36,866 nt of DNA from Pseudonocardiaceae bacterium (GCA_009379815.1 WHSY01000045.1:1-36866), one strand, 5' to 3'. Counted from the first letter of the stretch, positions 1-7,872 are shown. Made by a program: numbers and translations. The notes: generated from the letters alone by a model not told the origin.

Positions 1-1220
1 GGCTGCTGGAACATCTCGTGTAGCTGCCGTCGCCGCACGCCTTGATTGCCGCCGTCGTAAAGTGGGAAGCACATGGTGTCGCGCATTATTCTGTCCAATG
101 GCGTCTGGTCGCGGGTGTAGCTGACGATCCCGACGACCTGCATGCAGTCGTATACTGTCTTGACTGCCGTCTCCGAGCAATACACCTTCGTCATAATCGC
201 AAGCTCCTCGGCAAGTCCGCGGGTGCGCTCGAAGTCGTGGCAAGCCTTCCACGTCAGATACCGACAGGCCTCGATACGCATTTTGATGTCCGCTAACATG
301 AACCCGACGTTCTGGTGCTCGATGATGGGAACGGTGCCCAGCCGTTTCTCAGTTCGCGCGAAGTCGAGGGCGTAGTCGAAGGCTGCTCGCATCCTCCCCA
401 CACAGGCCGCACCGATCAGTGCGGCCGTCCAACTGAACGTACTAGCGACGATGCGTTTTCCATGCTGACCTGGTTGCCCGATGAGGTTGTCGACCGGGAC
501 TCGTACTTCGTCGAAGTGCACTCGGGGGTTGACCACGCCGCGGTGTCCGATCGTGTCGTAGACGTCCACGACGGTGATCCCGGCTACGTCGCCGGGAACG
601 GCGATCACGGCTAGCGATTCGTGTGCTCCCGCAGCCGAGTCGGTCCGGCAGACTACGGTATAGAGCTGGCAGCCCTTCTTATTCCAGCCGGTACCGTTGG
701 TCGTGTAGTGCTTCTGTCCGGTAATGACCCATTCGTCACCATCCCGACGGGCCAGCGTCTGCATCCCACCGGCCGGGTCCGGCGAGTCGAAGTTTGCGCC
801 GCCCGCGACATCAGTGAAGGCATAGGAGGCCAGCAAGTCGCCTTCTTTGTCTGCGACGAAGGGCCGTAGCAGACGTTCCTTCTGGTCACGCGTGCCGTGT
901 TGAATGACCGGTTGAAGGCCCAGGCCGCATCCCAGTAGCGTCGTGGGGACGTTGATGTCCACCCGGCTGAGCTCCTCGGCAGCCAGCGCGAAATCAATCA
1001 TCGAGAAGCCAGCGCCACCGTATTCAGTCGGGATAAATGAGGTGGTGAACCCGGCGTGGGCCATCTCTCGGTAGGCTTCGCGGCCAGCGAGAAATGCCTC
1101 CCATCCGTCGGCCGCCTGGTCGATCTTCTCGGCAACTGGCCTTAGCACACCCTCCGCGAATTGCTGAGCGTTTTTCTGAAGTTCCTGCTGGCTGTCGCTC
1201 AGAGTGAAGTCGATCGTCAT
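1..1220 (-). CDS. Acyl-CoA dehydrogenase (partial, 3' end off the window)
   Basis: FAD-dependent acyl-CoA dehydrogenase, predicted to introduce the alpha,beta double bond in an acyl-CoA. I translated the minus strand from the ATG at 1220 (MTIDFTLSDSQQELQ) and it stays open to base 1, about 406 codons, close to full family length, so only a few residues are missing. The N-terminal helical domain is followed by the middle beta domain (LASYAFTDVAGG, then WVITGQKHYTTNG, the flavin/substrate-loop signatures) and the C-terminal helical domain. GGAGAAGG lies just upstream of the ATG. The position that normally reads YEGT, with the catalytic Glu, reads LYDGGNQG here, so the base would be Asp. No co-directional neighbour is visible, and the substrate cannot be told. 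The family assignment is secure. Confidence 0.93.
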   Translation of the reverse strand, partial: MTIDFTLSDSQQELQKNAQQFAEGVLRPVAEKIDQAADGWEAFLAGREAYREMAHAGFTTSFIPTEYGGAGFSMIDFALAAEELSRVDINVPTTLLGCGLGLQPVIQHGTRDQKERLLRPFVADKEGDLLASYAFTDVAGGANFDSPDPAGGMQTLARRDGDEWVITGQKHYTTNGTGWNKKGCQLYTVVCRTDSAAGAHESLAVIAVPGDVAGITVVDVYDTIGHRGVVNPRVHFDEVRVPVDNLIGQPGQHGKRIVASTFSWTAALIGAACVGRMRAAFDYALDFARTEKRLGTVPIIEHQNVGFMLADIKMRIEACRYLTWKACHDFERTRGLAEELAIMTKVYCSETAVKTVYDCMQVVGIVSYTRDQTPLDRIMRDTMCFPLYDGGNQGVRRRQLHEMFQQ

Positions 1221-1352
1221 GGAGCTTACCCTTCTCCAGCGGCTGGTCTTGTGATTAAGGCACACCAAGCCGTCGGTGGCAATACCTCTCGGAAGGCCTG
1301 ACCCCGATTGGGCGCTGCCGCTAACCAGTGTGGTCACCGTGTCCGGACCAAT

Positions 1353-1418
1353 GTGGCCCAGGGGCTTCCCTGCTCGCCGGGTCGCCAAGGGGCGAAACTG
1401 CGCGAGGCCCCTGGGCAC
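1353..1418. repeat. Imperfect inverted repeat (hairpin)
   Basis: GTGGCCCAGGGGC at 1353-1365 is opposed by GCCCCTGGGCAC at 1407-1418 across a loop of about 40 nt. The paired core is CCCAGGGGC/GCCCCTGGG. It could be a terminator or a transposon-end relic; no T-tract follows. Confidence 0.5.
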
Positions 1419-1483
1419 GAGGGGTGGTGGGTTACCAGGTGGGGCGGGCACTCCGTCCACGCCGGCGCAGGAGGCGTAGCAGA

Positions 1484-1545
1484 CCAGGGGCAGGGGCCCA
1501 GGTCGTTCAGCACGTCGGGTGCTCCACCTGGACCCCTGCCCCTGG
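1484..1545. repeat. Very long near-perfect hairpin with nested stem
   Basis: Arms of 20 nt at 1484-1503 and 1526-1545 pair with a single mismatch (CCAGGGGCAGGGG against CCCCTGCCCCTGG, continuing inward). The 22-nt loop contains a second perfect stem, AGCAC-GTCGG-GTGCT. This is far stronger than an ordinary factor-independent terminator and has no T-run. It could be a bidirectional terminator, a REP/MITE-like element or a protein-binding cruciform. Confidence 0.7.
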
Positions 1546-1656
1546 CCCGCTCCGAGGCAAGCTCGCCGACGGGACGGGATGCCCGCCTCTGCCACACGCC
1601 CGCCGTGTCGAGGACGACCAGGCCCCGTGTTCGGCTTGACCAGACACCCGTGATCT

Positions 1657-1680
1657 TGATCCACGAACTGATCCACGAAC
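1657..1680 (+). repeat. Tandem 12-bp direct repeat
   Basis: TGATCCACGAAC occurs twice head to tail (1657-1668 and 1669-1680). The core CACGAAC recurs twice at 2371-2377 and 2391-2397, just before the IclR gene, so these may be iterated protein-binding sites. Confidence 0.6.
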
Positions 1681-1771
1681 TGAAGTGCACCAGTGCCGGA
1701 GACGCGCGATTTGGCGACTCTGCTGCCGGTGACGCAGCACAGTACCGGGCATGCGTGGGGTAGCGTCTCCA

Positions 1772-1815
1772 CTACGGATCAGAAGGTTTGGGGTTCGAAT
1801 CCCTACGGGCGCGCC
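1772..1815 (+). repeat. tRNA-Arg(ACG) 3'-end fragment, att-like
   Basis: The 44 nt beginning CTACGGATCAG and ending CCCTACGGGCGCGCC match the 3' part of an actinobacterial tRNA-Arg. They include the anticodon loop CTACGGA (anticodon ACG), the T arm with TTCGAAT, and the 3' acceptor strand ACGGGCGC. The GGGGTAGCGTCTCC immediately before is weakly D-arm-like, but no 5' acceptor strand (GCGCCCGT) is present, so this is not a functional tRNA. Such 3' ends are the usual att cores of actinomycete integrative elements. A diverged copy lies at 8161-8204 in the same orientation. Confidence 0.7.
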
Positions 1816-1902
1816 GCCGCGAGACCGCCTCTGGCCAGGAGGTTCACTTGTCTCAAGACCATCACGCCTGTCGACCGTAACTTTTGGCTACAGCGCGGGC
1901 CA

Positions 1903-1995
1903 CGAAGCCTGCCTCGTCCATCCGAGGCCGAAGCGTTGCAGTTGCGGCCGGGCACGCCGGCCGTGATCGTCAAGTACGGCTTGCGGGGCGCTGAT
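1903..1995 (+). pseudogene. Possible UTRA-domain remnant of a GntR regulator
   Basis: The plus-strand reading contains RPSEAEALQLRPGTPAVIVKY, split here as RPSEAEALQL then RPGTPAVIVKY. This resembles the helix-strand segment of the UTRA ligand domain (EEAxxLxLxxGTPVLxxxR) of HutC-type GntR repressors. The flanking residues do not continue the fold and there is no HTH upstream. GntR regulators of this class (KorSA-type) are carried by actinomycete integrative elements near their att site, which is why the fragment next to the tRNA piece is of note. The match is short and could be chance. Confidence 0.3.
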
Positions 1996-2351
1996 CGCGC
2001 ACCACCATTGGCCTCGGCGGGGCCCGGCTGGCGTAGTCGATGATCGAATCGATGAGCCGGGTCCAGCTCCGCACCCACGGGCGGCCGCGGATGCGCGCAG
2101 TCATGGCGCATCCTGGCGCCTCGCGCCGTGGGCAGTCAGAAGCGCGGTTTCGTCCTCCCCGGCGCCGAGCTCAGTGGGGGCGCGGCGCACCGAGCCAGCG
2201 CCGTGTCGAGGTCGCGCAGGGTGTTCGAATCGCACGAGGGTCCACCCCTGCTCGGCTGCCCCTCGGAGCACCTTACGTGCGCCTACCGGCTCACCTGTGC
2301 TCGCCGACCAAGTGCGGAACCCAGCGTTGACTGAGCGATCCGGGGCGAGTA

Positions 2352-2364
2352 GCTTCCAGGAAGC
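2352..2364. promoter_or_regulatory. Palindrome upstream of the IclR gene
   Basis: GCTTCC-A-GGAAGC is a perfect interrupted palindrome 35 bp before the IclR start codon. It is a candidate autoregulatory operator. It is flanked downstream by two CACGAAC direct repeats (2371-2377, 2391-2397). Confidence 0.4.
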
Positions 2365-2398
2365 GGCATTCACGAACACTGTTTGGGAGTCACGAACG

Positions 2399-3220
2399 AT
2401 GGCAGATCAACGAGTTGCCCCGAGCGCTCCGGTAAACCGCCTTCGATCCCTCAACCATGTGCTGGACATCCTCGAGGCTCTCCACGCGCACGGCCCGGAC
2501 GTCGGCGTCACTGACCTTGCCCGTGAGGTCGGGATGACCAAGAGCTCGGTGCACGAGATCCTGGCCAACCTCGAGGCCCGGAGCTATGTCGCTCGGTGCG
2601 GCTCGGGCCGATACGCCCTCGGCATCAAGCTGGCGGAGCTGGGATTCGCGGTGGAGCGCGAGCGCGGCATCACCGATGCTGCCGCGCCCTATCTCAAGAG
2701 ACTTGCAACACTCGCCGGAGAGAGCACTCACCTTTCGGTCTACGACATCGGCGAAGTGGTCTACCTGAACAAGGTCACGACCCCACACGCGGTTCAGGCA
2801 TACACGACGATCGGCGGCCGGGCGCCGGCACATTGTGTCGCGACCGGAAAGGCACAGTTGGCCTTTCAGGAACCCGGTCTCATCGAGCCCCTGCTGGCAA
2901 CGCTCGAGCGCTACACGGCGGCCACGATCACCGATGCCGATGAGATGCGCCGGGAGCTGGCGACGATCCGATTCCAGGGTTTCGCGGTCAACGCCGGCGA
3001 ATGGAGGGCCGACGTCGTCGGCGTCGCTGCACCGATATACGACTTCTCGGGTGCCACGGTCGCCGCAATCGGTATCTCAGGACCGCTGTTCCGGTTCACA
3101 CTCGAAACTGCCCGGGAGTACGGACCGGAAGTAGCGGGTATCGCCGCCGAGGTCAGCGGGCTGCTTGGCTACCAGCAGTTACCTCGGTCGCCGTCGCTTG
3201 CGTCGACGACGAGATCCTGA
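2399..3220 (+). CDS. IclR-family transcriptional regulator
   Basis: A 273-residue IclR-type regulator, expected to bind an aromatic or short-chain acid effector and control the downstream catabolic cassette. The N-terminal winged HTH spans about residues 12-75 (NHVLDILEALHAHG, then VTDLAREVGMTKSSVHEIL). The C-terminal IclR effector domain follows, with GRAPAHCVATGKAQLAF and GFAVNAGEWRADVVGVAAPIYD, both typical. I chose the ATG at 2399 (MADQRVAPS) because GGGAG lies about 10 nt upstream; the frame remains open upstream to 2174 but that extension has no domain. It is the first gene inside the tRNA-fragment-bounded segment and is followed by a palindrome at 3258-3271 before the CoA-transferase gene, a likely operator site. 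Confidence 0.92.
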   Translation: MADQRVAPSAPVNRLRSLNHVLDILEALHAHGPDVGVTDLAREVGMTKSSVHEILANLEARSYVARCGSGRYALGIKLAELGFAVERERGITDAAAPYLKRLATLAGESTHLSVYDIGEVVYLNKVTTPHAVQAYTTIGGRAPAHCVATGKAQLAFQEPGLIEPLLATLERYTAATITDADEMRRELATIRFQGFAVNAGEWRADVVGVAAPIYDFSGATVAAIGISGPLFRFTLETAREYGPEVAGIAAEVSGLLGYQQLPRSPSLASTTRS

Positions 3221-3257
3221 GTGAAGTAAGCGGACCAGTCGCCCACCATCATAAACG

Positions 3258-3271
3258 ATACTCAGTAGTAT
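3258..3271. promoter_or_regulatory. Candidate operator (IclR?) before CoA-transferase gene
   Basis: ATACT-CAGT-AGTAT is a perfect 14-bp palindrome just upstream of the GGAG and TTG start of the CoA-transferase gene. The heptamer CTCAGTA recurs in the promoter region of the second Rieske oxygenase (10238-10244). Binding by the neighbouring IclR protein is inferred from position only. Confidence 0.45.
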
Positions 3272-3280
3272 GGAGTCGCC

Positions 3281-4441
3281 TTGCCCTCTGACCCGGTACT
3301 GCAGGACACCCTCGTGTTGGATCTCTCCCGAGTGTTGACGGGTCCCTACGCGGCCATGATGTTGGGTGATCTCGGCGCTCGCGTGATAAAGGTCGAGCGA
3401 CCTGGCAGTGGTGACGACACCCGGTCATGGGGACCGCCTTTCGCCGGCACCGGTGAGCACCGCACCAGCACGTACTTTCTCAGCGTGAACCGGAACAAGG
3501 AGTCCATCGCGCTCGATCTCCGTCACGAGCAAGACCTGGACGCGCTGCGAAAGTTGATCAAGCGGGCGGATGTCCTGGTGGAGAACTTCCGGCCGGGGGT
3601 GATGGACCGCTTGGGCCTGTCGACCGAAGAGCTTCATGAGCTCAACGACCAGCTCGTCGTCCTCTCCATCACCGGGTTCGGCCACGACGGGCCACAGGCA
3701 GAGCGCGCGGGTTATGACCAGATTGTGCAGGGCGAGGCGGGACTGATGAGCTTGAACGGTCCCGGCGAGGACCAACCCACCCGCATCGGAGTACCGATCT
3801 GCGACATTCTCGCCGGGATGTTCGGCGCCTACGGGGTGCTGGGCGCGCTGCACCGCCGCAACCGCACCGGCCGAGGCGACGTCGTGCGGACCTCGTTGTT
3901 CGCCGCGTCGATCGGTGTGCATGCGTTTCAGGCGACCCGCTGGCTGATGGCCGGCGAGGTGCCCGGACCGATCGGTAACCACCACCCGACCCTGGTGCCC
4001 TACCAGACCTTCCGCTGCCAGGACGGGTTGATCCAGATCGCGGTGGGCAACGATGCCATCTGGAAGCGGTGTGCCGCGGTTCTCGGCATCGACGGGGACG
4101 CGCCGGACTACCGCACGAACACCGACCGCGTGCGCAACGCCGACACCCTCCTGCCGATGATCGAGGACACGCTGCAGAAGGCGCCGCTGCAGTACTGGCT
4201 GAAGCTGTTCGGAGACAACGGCGTCCCCGCGGGCGAGGTGAAAGATCTCGAGCAGGTGTACTCGGACCCGATGACGTTATCGCAGGGCCTGTTAATGGAG
4301 CTAGAACATTCCGAACTGGGACCGGTACGGATGGCGGGTACACCGCTCCGCTTCGAAGCGGGAGAATTCGAGGAACACCAAGCACCACCGTCACTCGACG
4401 AACACGGGCCCCAGATCCGCCGGTGGCTGTACCAGGAATGA
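3281..4441 (+). CDS. CaiB/BaiF (family III) CoA-transferase
   Basis: A 386-residue family III CoA-transferase, which moves CoA between acyl-CoA and a free carboxylic acid. The N-terminal Rossmann-like part carries LDLSRVLTGPYAAMMLGDLGARVIKVE-type sequence (about residues 13-39), then YFLSVNRNKESIALDL and LVENFRPGVMDRLGL. The catalytic Asp is D175 in VPICDILAGM. The C-terminal part keeps GEVKDLEQVYSDP. The TTG at 3281 is preferred because GGAG ends 5 nt before it and the nearby ATG at 3270 is out of frame. It would activate the acid handled by the Rieske oxygenase and crotonase that follow. The substrate is not deducible; carnitine-, formate- and aromatic-acid-type enzymes share this fold. Confidence 0.92.
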   Translation: MPSDPVLQDTLVLDLSRVLTGPYAAMMLGDLGARVIKVERPGSGDDTRSWGPPFAGTGEHRTSTYFLSVNRNKESIALDLRHEQDLDALRKLIKRADVLVENFRPGVMDRLGLSTEELHELNDQLVVLSITGFGHDGPQAERAGYDQIVQGEAGLMSLNGPGEDQPTRIGVPICDILAGMFGAYGVLGALHRRNRTGRGDVVRTSLFAASIGVHAFQATRWLMAGEVPGPIGNHHPTLVPYQTFRCQDGLIQIAVGNDAIWKRCAAVLGIDGDAPDYRTNTDRVRNADTLLPMIEDTLQKAPLQYWLKLFGDNGVPAGEVKDLEQVYSDPMTLSQGLLMELEHSELGPVRMAGTPLRFEAGEFEEHQAPPSLDEHGPQIRRWLYQE

Positions 4442-4484
4442 TATCAGCGACTGGACACGAGTTCGCACGGAGAGGTGAAGCTGA

Positions 4485-5552
4485 ATGCGTATCGACGAGA
4501 GATCGTGGCCGATGATCCGGAACACGTGGTACGTGGCCGGCTTCTCCGACGACTTCAAAACCGGCGAGCTGCAGGGCCACACCATCACCCGCAAGCCCCT
4601 CGTCATGTGGCGCACGGGAGCAGGCGAGGTCGTCGCATTCGACGCCAGGTGCTCACACAAGCGCTTCCCGCTGTGGGACGGGAAGTTGCTTGACGGCGAC
4701 GTGCTCGAATGTGCCTACCACGGCTTCTGCTACAACAGCAGGGGCGAGTGCGTGAGCATTCCCGCTCAGGCGTCCGGCGGCACGCCGAGCAAGGCCAACA
4801 AGGTCGCCGTGCCGGTCAGCGAGAAGGACGGCATCGTGTGGGTGTGGCCGGGCGACCCCAGTCGACAAAGCGGCCGCGGAGTGCCGTCGACGCTGGAGAT
4901 CGGCACAGCGGACTGGGACACTCGCTGCTCCGAACCGATGCACGTTCCGGCGAACTATCGGCTTCTCATCGAAAACCTGCTGGACATCACGCATTTCTAC
5001 CCGCTGCACGACGGGAACATCGGCGACATCGCGAACTCATACATACCGGTCGAGCTGGAGCGGCAGGTGATCGATGGCAACCCGTCGGTCCTGACGACCC
5101 GACAAGCCACCGACTACCAGCTGCCGCCCATGATGAGTGACTGGTTCGGGCTCGACATCGTCGATCGGCATCACACGCACTGCATGGTCAGCCCGGCGGT
5201 GACCCGGGTGGAACTACGCCTTGCGCCGGTCGGCAAGTTGGGCAGCGAGGACGAACGAGGATACGTGCTGTATCATTTCCACACCCCGATCGACGACGAC
5301 AACCACGTCTGGCGCTGGGCGATGAACTGCAAGGCCGGGCTGAAGTACGCGGCCGATCAGTCGATGGCAATGGTGGATCGGGTTGTGGAGGGATTCCCGA
5401 AGGTTGTCGAGCAGGACCGCTGGGCGCTCGAGAAGCAGCACGAGATGTTCCAGCACGACGACGACGGCTACAGCGAAGTGCACATCAAGACCGACGGTGC
5501 GGTGGTGATGCTCCGGCGCGAGCTCGCCCAGCTCGCCGCCGAGGAAGCATAG
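4485..5552 (+). CDS. VanA-type Rieske non-heme iron oxygenase (terminal oxygenase)
   Basis: A 355-residue single-subunit Rieske oxygenase of the vanillate O-demethylase type, likely a demethylase or hydroxylase of an aromatic or other carboxylated substrate. The Rieske 2Fe-2S ligands are C56 and H58 (CSH) and C76 and H79 (CAYH). The mononuclear iron site is ENLLDITHFYPLHDG, with H170 and H175 as ligands and N164/D167 nearby. The length matches VanA, TsaM and DdmC relatives (about 330-355 residues) rather than alpha/beta dioxygenases. A purine-rich GGAGAGG precedes the ATG. Oxygenases of this class need a flavin/ferredoxin reductase, and none is encoded in the cassette; the nearest candidate is at 17498-18574. 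The choice of demethylation over hydroxylation is inference. Confidence 0.9.
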   Translation: MRIDERSWPMIRNTWYVAGFSDDFKTGELQGHTITRKPLVMWRTGAGEVVAFDARCSHKRFPLWDGKLLDGDVLECAYHGFCYNSRGECVSIPAQASGGTPSKANKVAVPVSEKDGIVWVWPGDPSRQSGRGVPSTLEIGTADWDTRCSEPMHVPANYRLLIENLLDITHFYPLHDGNIGDIANSYIPVELERQVIDGNPSVLTTRQATDYQLPPMMSDWFGLDIVDRHHTHCMVSPAVTRVELRLAPVGKLGSEDERGYVLYHFHTPIDDDNHVWRWAMNCKAGLKYAADQSMAMVDRVVEGFPKVVEQDRWALEKQHEMFQHDDDGYSEVHIKTDGAVVMLRRELAQLAAEEA

Positions 5553-5574
5553 TCAACGGCCCCGGGGGCCGGGG

Positions 5575-6321
5575 ATGAGGGAGCAACCGGACGCGACACC
5601 GGCGCGACTGTCGGGGCCTGACGGGCGTGGCCTGTGCACGATCACGCTCGACAGGCCGCAGAAGGCCAACGCGCTGGATTCGGCGAGCGTCGCCGCAATC
5701 GCCGGCTGTGTCGAGGAGGCCGACCGGCGCAACGCGGCAGTGCTCTCGCTCGAGGCAGCGGGCAGAAGCTTCTGCGCCGGTTTCGACCTCGATGGAATCG
5801 ACAATCAATCCGAGGGCGACCTGCTCGTGCGATTTGTTCGCATCGCGATCCTGCTGGAACGCGTGAGTACCGCGAAGGCGATCACGGTGGCGAATGTGCG
5901 AGGCCCCGCCTTCGGAGCGGGCGGGGACCTGGCGCTGGCCTGCGACTACCGGATAGGCGGCGAGGACAGCCGCTTCCGCTTTCCGGGAGTGCGGTTCGGT
6001 GTGGCGCTCGGAGTGCGTCGGCTCCGAGAGGTGGCGGGCACGGACACCGCAACCAGGCTGGGAGGCGGGCACGAGACGGTGGGCGGTGCCGAAGCCTTGC
6101 GCCTCGGCCTGCTCACTCACCTCGCCGATGAGTCCGAATCGGCGACGGTGCTGGACAGCATCGTCGAGAGGTGGGGGCCCACAGCGCCGTCCGGGAGGGC
6201 CGCGTTCACGAAACTCTCCCGGCAAGCGGATCCGGACGAAGACCTCGCAGCACTGGTGCGTGGTTGCGCGGGGATCGACTTGGCGGCTCAGTTGCGCCAC
6301 TACGCGCACGGTCCGAAGTAG
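5575..6321 (+). CDS. Crotonase-fold protein (enoyl-CoA hydratase/isomerase family), atypical active site
   Basis: A 248-residue crotonase-superfamily protein. The CoA-binding/oxyanion strand segments ITLDRPQKANALDSAS and GRSFCAGFDLDGI are clear, as is GPAFGAGGDLALACDYRI. In classical hydratases the two catalytic glutamates sit in GGGxEL and in PE(I/V). Here they read GGDL (Asp) and FPGVRFGVAL (Gly), so the usual hydration chemistry is doubtful; isomerase, hydrolase or decarboxylase activity is possible. It starts at an ATG 22 nt after the Rieske gene behind a G-rich stretch, in the same transcription unit. The role would be on the CoA ester made by the upstream CoA-transferase. Confidence 0.85.
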   Translation: MREQPDATPARLSGPDGRGLCTITLDRPQKANALDSASVAAIAGCVEEADRRNAAVLSLEAAGRSFCAGFDLDGIDNQSEGDLLVRFVRIAILLERVSTAKAITVANVRGPAFGAGGDLALACDYRIGGEDSRFRFPGVRFGVALGVRRLREVAGTDTATRLGGGHETVGGAEALRLGLLTHLADESESATVLDSIVERWGPTAPSGRAAFTKLSRQADPDEDLAALVRGCAGIDLAAQLRHYAHGPK

Positions 6322-6399
6322 CACGACATGACCAGTAACGGAAGGCGGGGGGCCAGCACCTTGGGTTGATTCCCAACCGGCCTGCAGGAGGAACGTGTA

Positions 6400-7824
6400 A
6401 TGCTTCAGAAGCTCGGTGAAACCAGCTCACGGCTGGCGTCGCGGTTCATACCGGACGCCTTCGTATTCGCACTAATGCTTTCGGCGGTGGTCTACGGTCT
6501 CGGGGTGGGGCTCACTCCGAGCGGTCCGGCGGAGATGGTCGGGCACTGGTATGAGGGCTTCTGGAGTCTTCTCGAATTCTCGATGCAGATGATCCTCATC
6601 CTGCTGACCGGATACGTGCTCGCCCAGTCATCCATCGTAAAGCGCGGGCTGGACCGGCTGGCCTCATTGCCGGGCACCGGTCGACAGGCGATCTTCCTCA
6701 TCGCGCTGGTCACCCTGCTCGCCGGCTTCGTGAACTGGGGCCTCGGACTGGTCGTCGGAGCAGTCCTATCGATAGCAGTGGCGAAGAACGCAAAGGCACG
6801 CGGAATACGAGTCCACTTCCCGTTGGCGGTGGCCGCCGGGTACATGGGACTGAGCATCCACTCCGCCGGCTTCTCCTCGACAGCCCCCCTGCTGGTCAAC
6901 ACCGAGGGGCACTTCCTCGAGAATGAGATCGGCACGGTGCCGCTGACGGAAACAATCATCACGCCATTCAACCTGATCCTCGTCGGCATCTATGTCGCGC
7001 TCATACCCCTCGTGCTGCGGGGCATGTCACCACCGAGTGACAAGTGCCAGGAGATCGGGCCATCGGGAGACGACGAAGGGCCGGGAGAGCCGACCGACCC
7101 GGTTGAGGACGGCCGCGAAGCGGACGGAGCGGGCAAGGGAGCCGTCCAGACGGACGAGAGTGTGTCGACGCAGCGAGTGCCGACTACCGTGGTGACGCGC
7201 CTCGAAAACAACGTCGTACTGACCCTGCTGGTCGTCGTTCCCGGATTCCTCTACATCGGCTGGTTCTTCGCGACCAACGGTTTCGATCTCAATATCAACA
7301 TCGTCAACTTCATCTTCCTGATGATCGGTTTGGCCGTATACAAGACGCCGATCGCCTACGTACAGGCGATCACCGAAGCGGTCCGCAGCGCCGGTGGCAT
7401 CGTGCTACAATTTCCGTTCTACGCGGGCATCCTCGGCATGATGCAGTACTCTGGCCTGGTCGATGTAATTGCCGGCGGGATGGTCGCGATCTCGAACTCG
7501 GTCACCTTCCCAGCCCTAGCCTTCCTGAGCGCCGCACTCGTGAACTTCTTCGTGCCGTCTGCAGGCGGCCAGTGGGCGGTGCAGGGGCCGGTTCTCATCG
7601 AGGCCGGCAGGTCATTGGGGGTATCGAAAGGCGTGATCATCATGGCCCACCAGTACGGTGATCAGGTGACGAACATGCTGCAACCGTTCTGGGCGTTGCC
7701 GCTGCTCGGCCTGACCGGTCTCAAAGCTCGCGACATCCTCGGCTACACCGCAGTGGTAATGCTACTGGGCATCCTCATATTCGGTATCGGCATCACGGTA
7801 CTGCCACTCGTGTTCGGGCTGTAG
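6400..7824 (+). CDS. AtoE-type short-chain fatty acid transporter
   Basis: A 474-residue integral membrane protein of the short-chain fatty acid transporter family (AtoE, PF02667 type). Family landmarks are the N-terminal SSRLASRFIPDAFVFALMLSAVV segment (cited in parts: RFIPDAFVFA), GFVNWGLGLVVGA, HSAGFSSTAPLLVNT, FPFYAGILGMMQYSG and FFVPSAGGQWAVQGP. About a dozen hydrophobic segments are visible. A long acidic, Gly/Pro-rich loop at about residues 207-266 interrupts the middle of the protein and has no transporter feature. AGGAGG lies 9 nt before the ATG. As the only transporter in the cassette it presumably imports the acid that the CoA-transferase activates; its presence hints at a small carboxylic acid rather than a large aromatic. 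Confidence 0.9.
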   Translation: MLQKLGETSSRLASRFIPDAFVFALMLSAVVYGLGVGLTPSGPAEMVGHWYEGFWSLLEFSMQMILILLTGYVLAQSSIVKRGLDRLASLPGTGRQAIFLIALVTLLAGFVNWGLGLVVGAVLSIAVAKNAKARGIRVHFPLAVAAGYMGLSIHSAGFSSTAPLLVNTEGHFLENEIGTVPLTETIITPFNLILVGIYVALIPLVLRGMSPPSDKCQEIGPSGDDEGPGEPTDPVEDGREADGAGKGAVQTDESVSTQRVPTTVVTRLENNVVLTLLVVVPGFLYIGWFFATNGFDLNINIVNFIFLMIGLAVYKTPIAYVQAITEAVRSAGGIVLQFPFYAGILGMMQYSGLVDVIAGGMVAISNSVTFPALAFLSAALVNFFVPSAGGQWAVQGPVLIEAGRSLGVSKGVIIMAHQYGDQVTNMLQPFWALPLLGLTGLKARDILGYTAVVMLLGILIFGIGITVLPLVFGL

Positions 7825-7872
7825 CCGGGCAAGATGCCACACGGTGATAACGCGTTGTCAGGAGGGTGTGGG

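Larger units (their letters stand above)
1221..2398. other. Gene-poor stretch with hairpins, tRNA fragment and relics
   Basis: I see no convincing intact gene in this 1.2 kb. The open frames here (up to about 150 codons) have no recognisable domain, overlap each other on both strands and mostly lack ribosome-binding sites. What it does hold is listed separately: two long inverted repeats, a 12-bp tandem repeat, the 3' end of a tRNA-Arg, a possible UTRA-domain remnant, and the promoter/operator region of the IclR gene. It reads like a decayed integration region. Confidence 0.6.

Noticed and set aside
2215-2245. T-arm-like GTGTTCGAATCGCAC followed by GAGGGTCCA
   Set aside because: The loop TTCGAAT is right, but the stem has a mismatch and no anticodon or acceptor arm can be built; too little to call a tRNA relic.
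1276-2379. Several 60-150-codon frames in the gene-poor stretch
   Set aside because: Overlapping on both strands, lacking domains and good start sites; they span hairpins and the tRNA fragment.
3281-6321. Carnitine (cai)-type pathway from the CaiB plus crotonase pair
   Set aside because: No CaiC ligase, CaiA dehydrogenase or betaine carrier is present, and the crotonase lacks the expected catalytic residues, so the resemblance is to families only.
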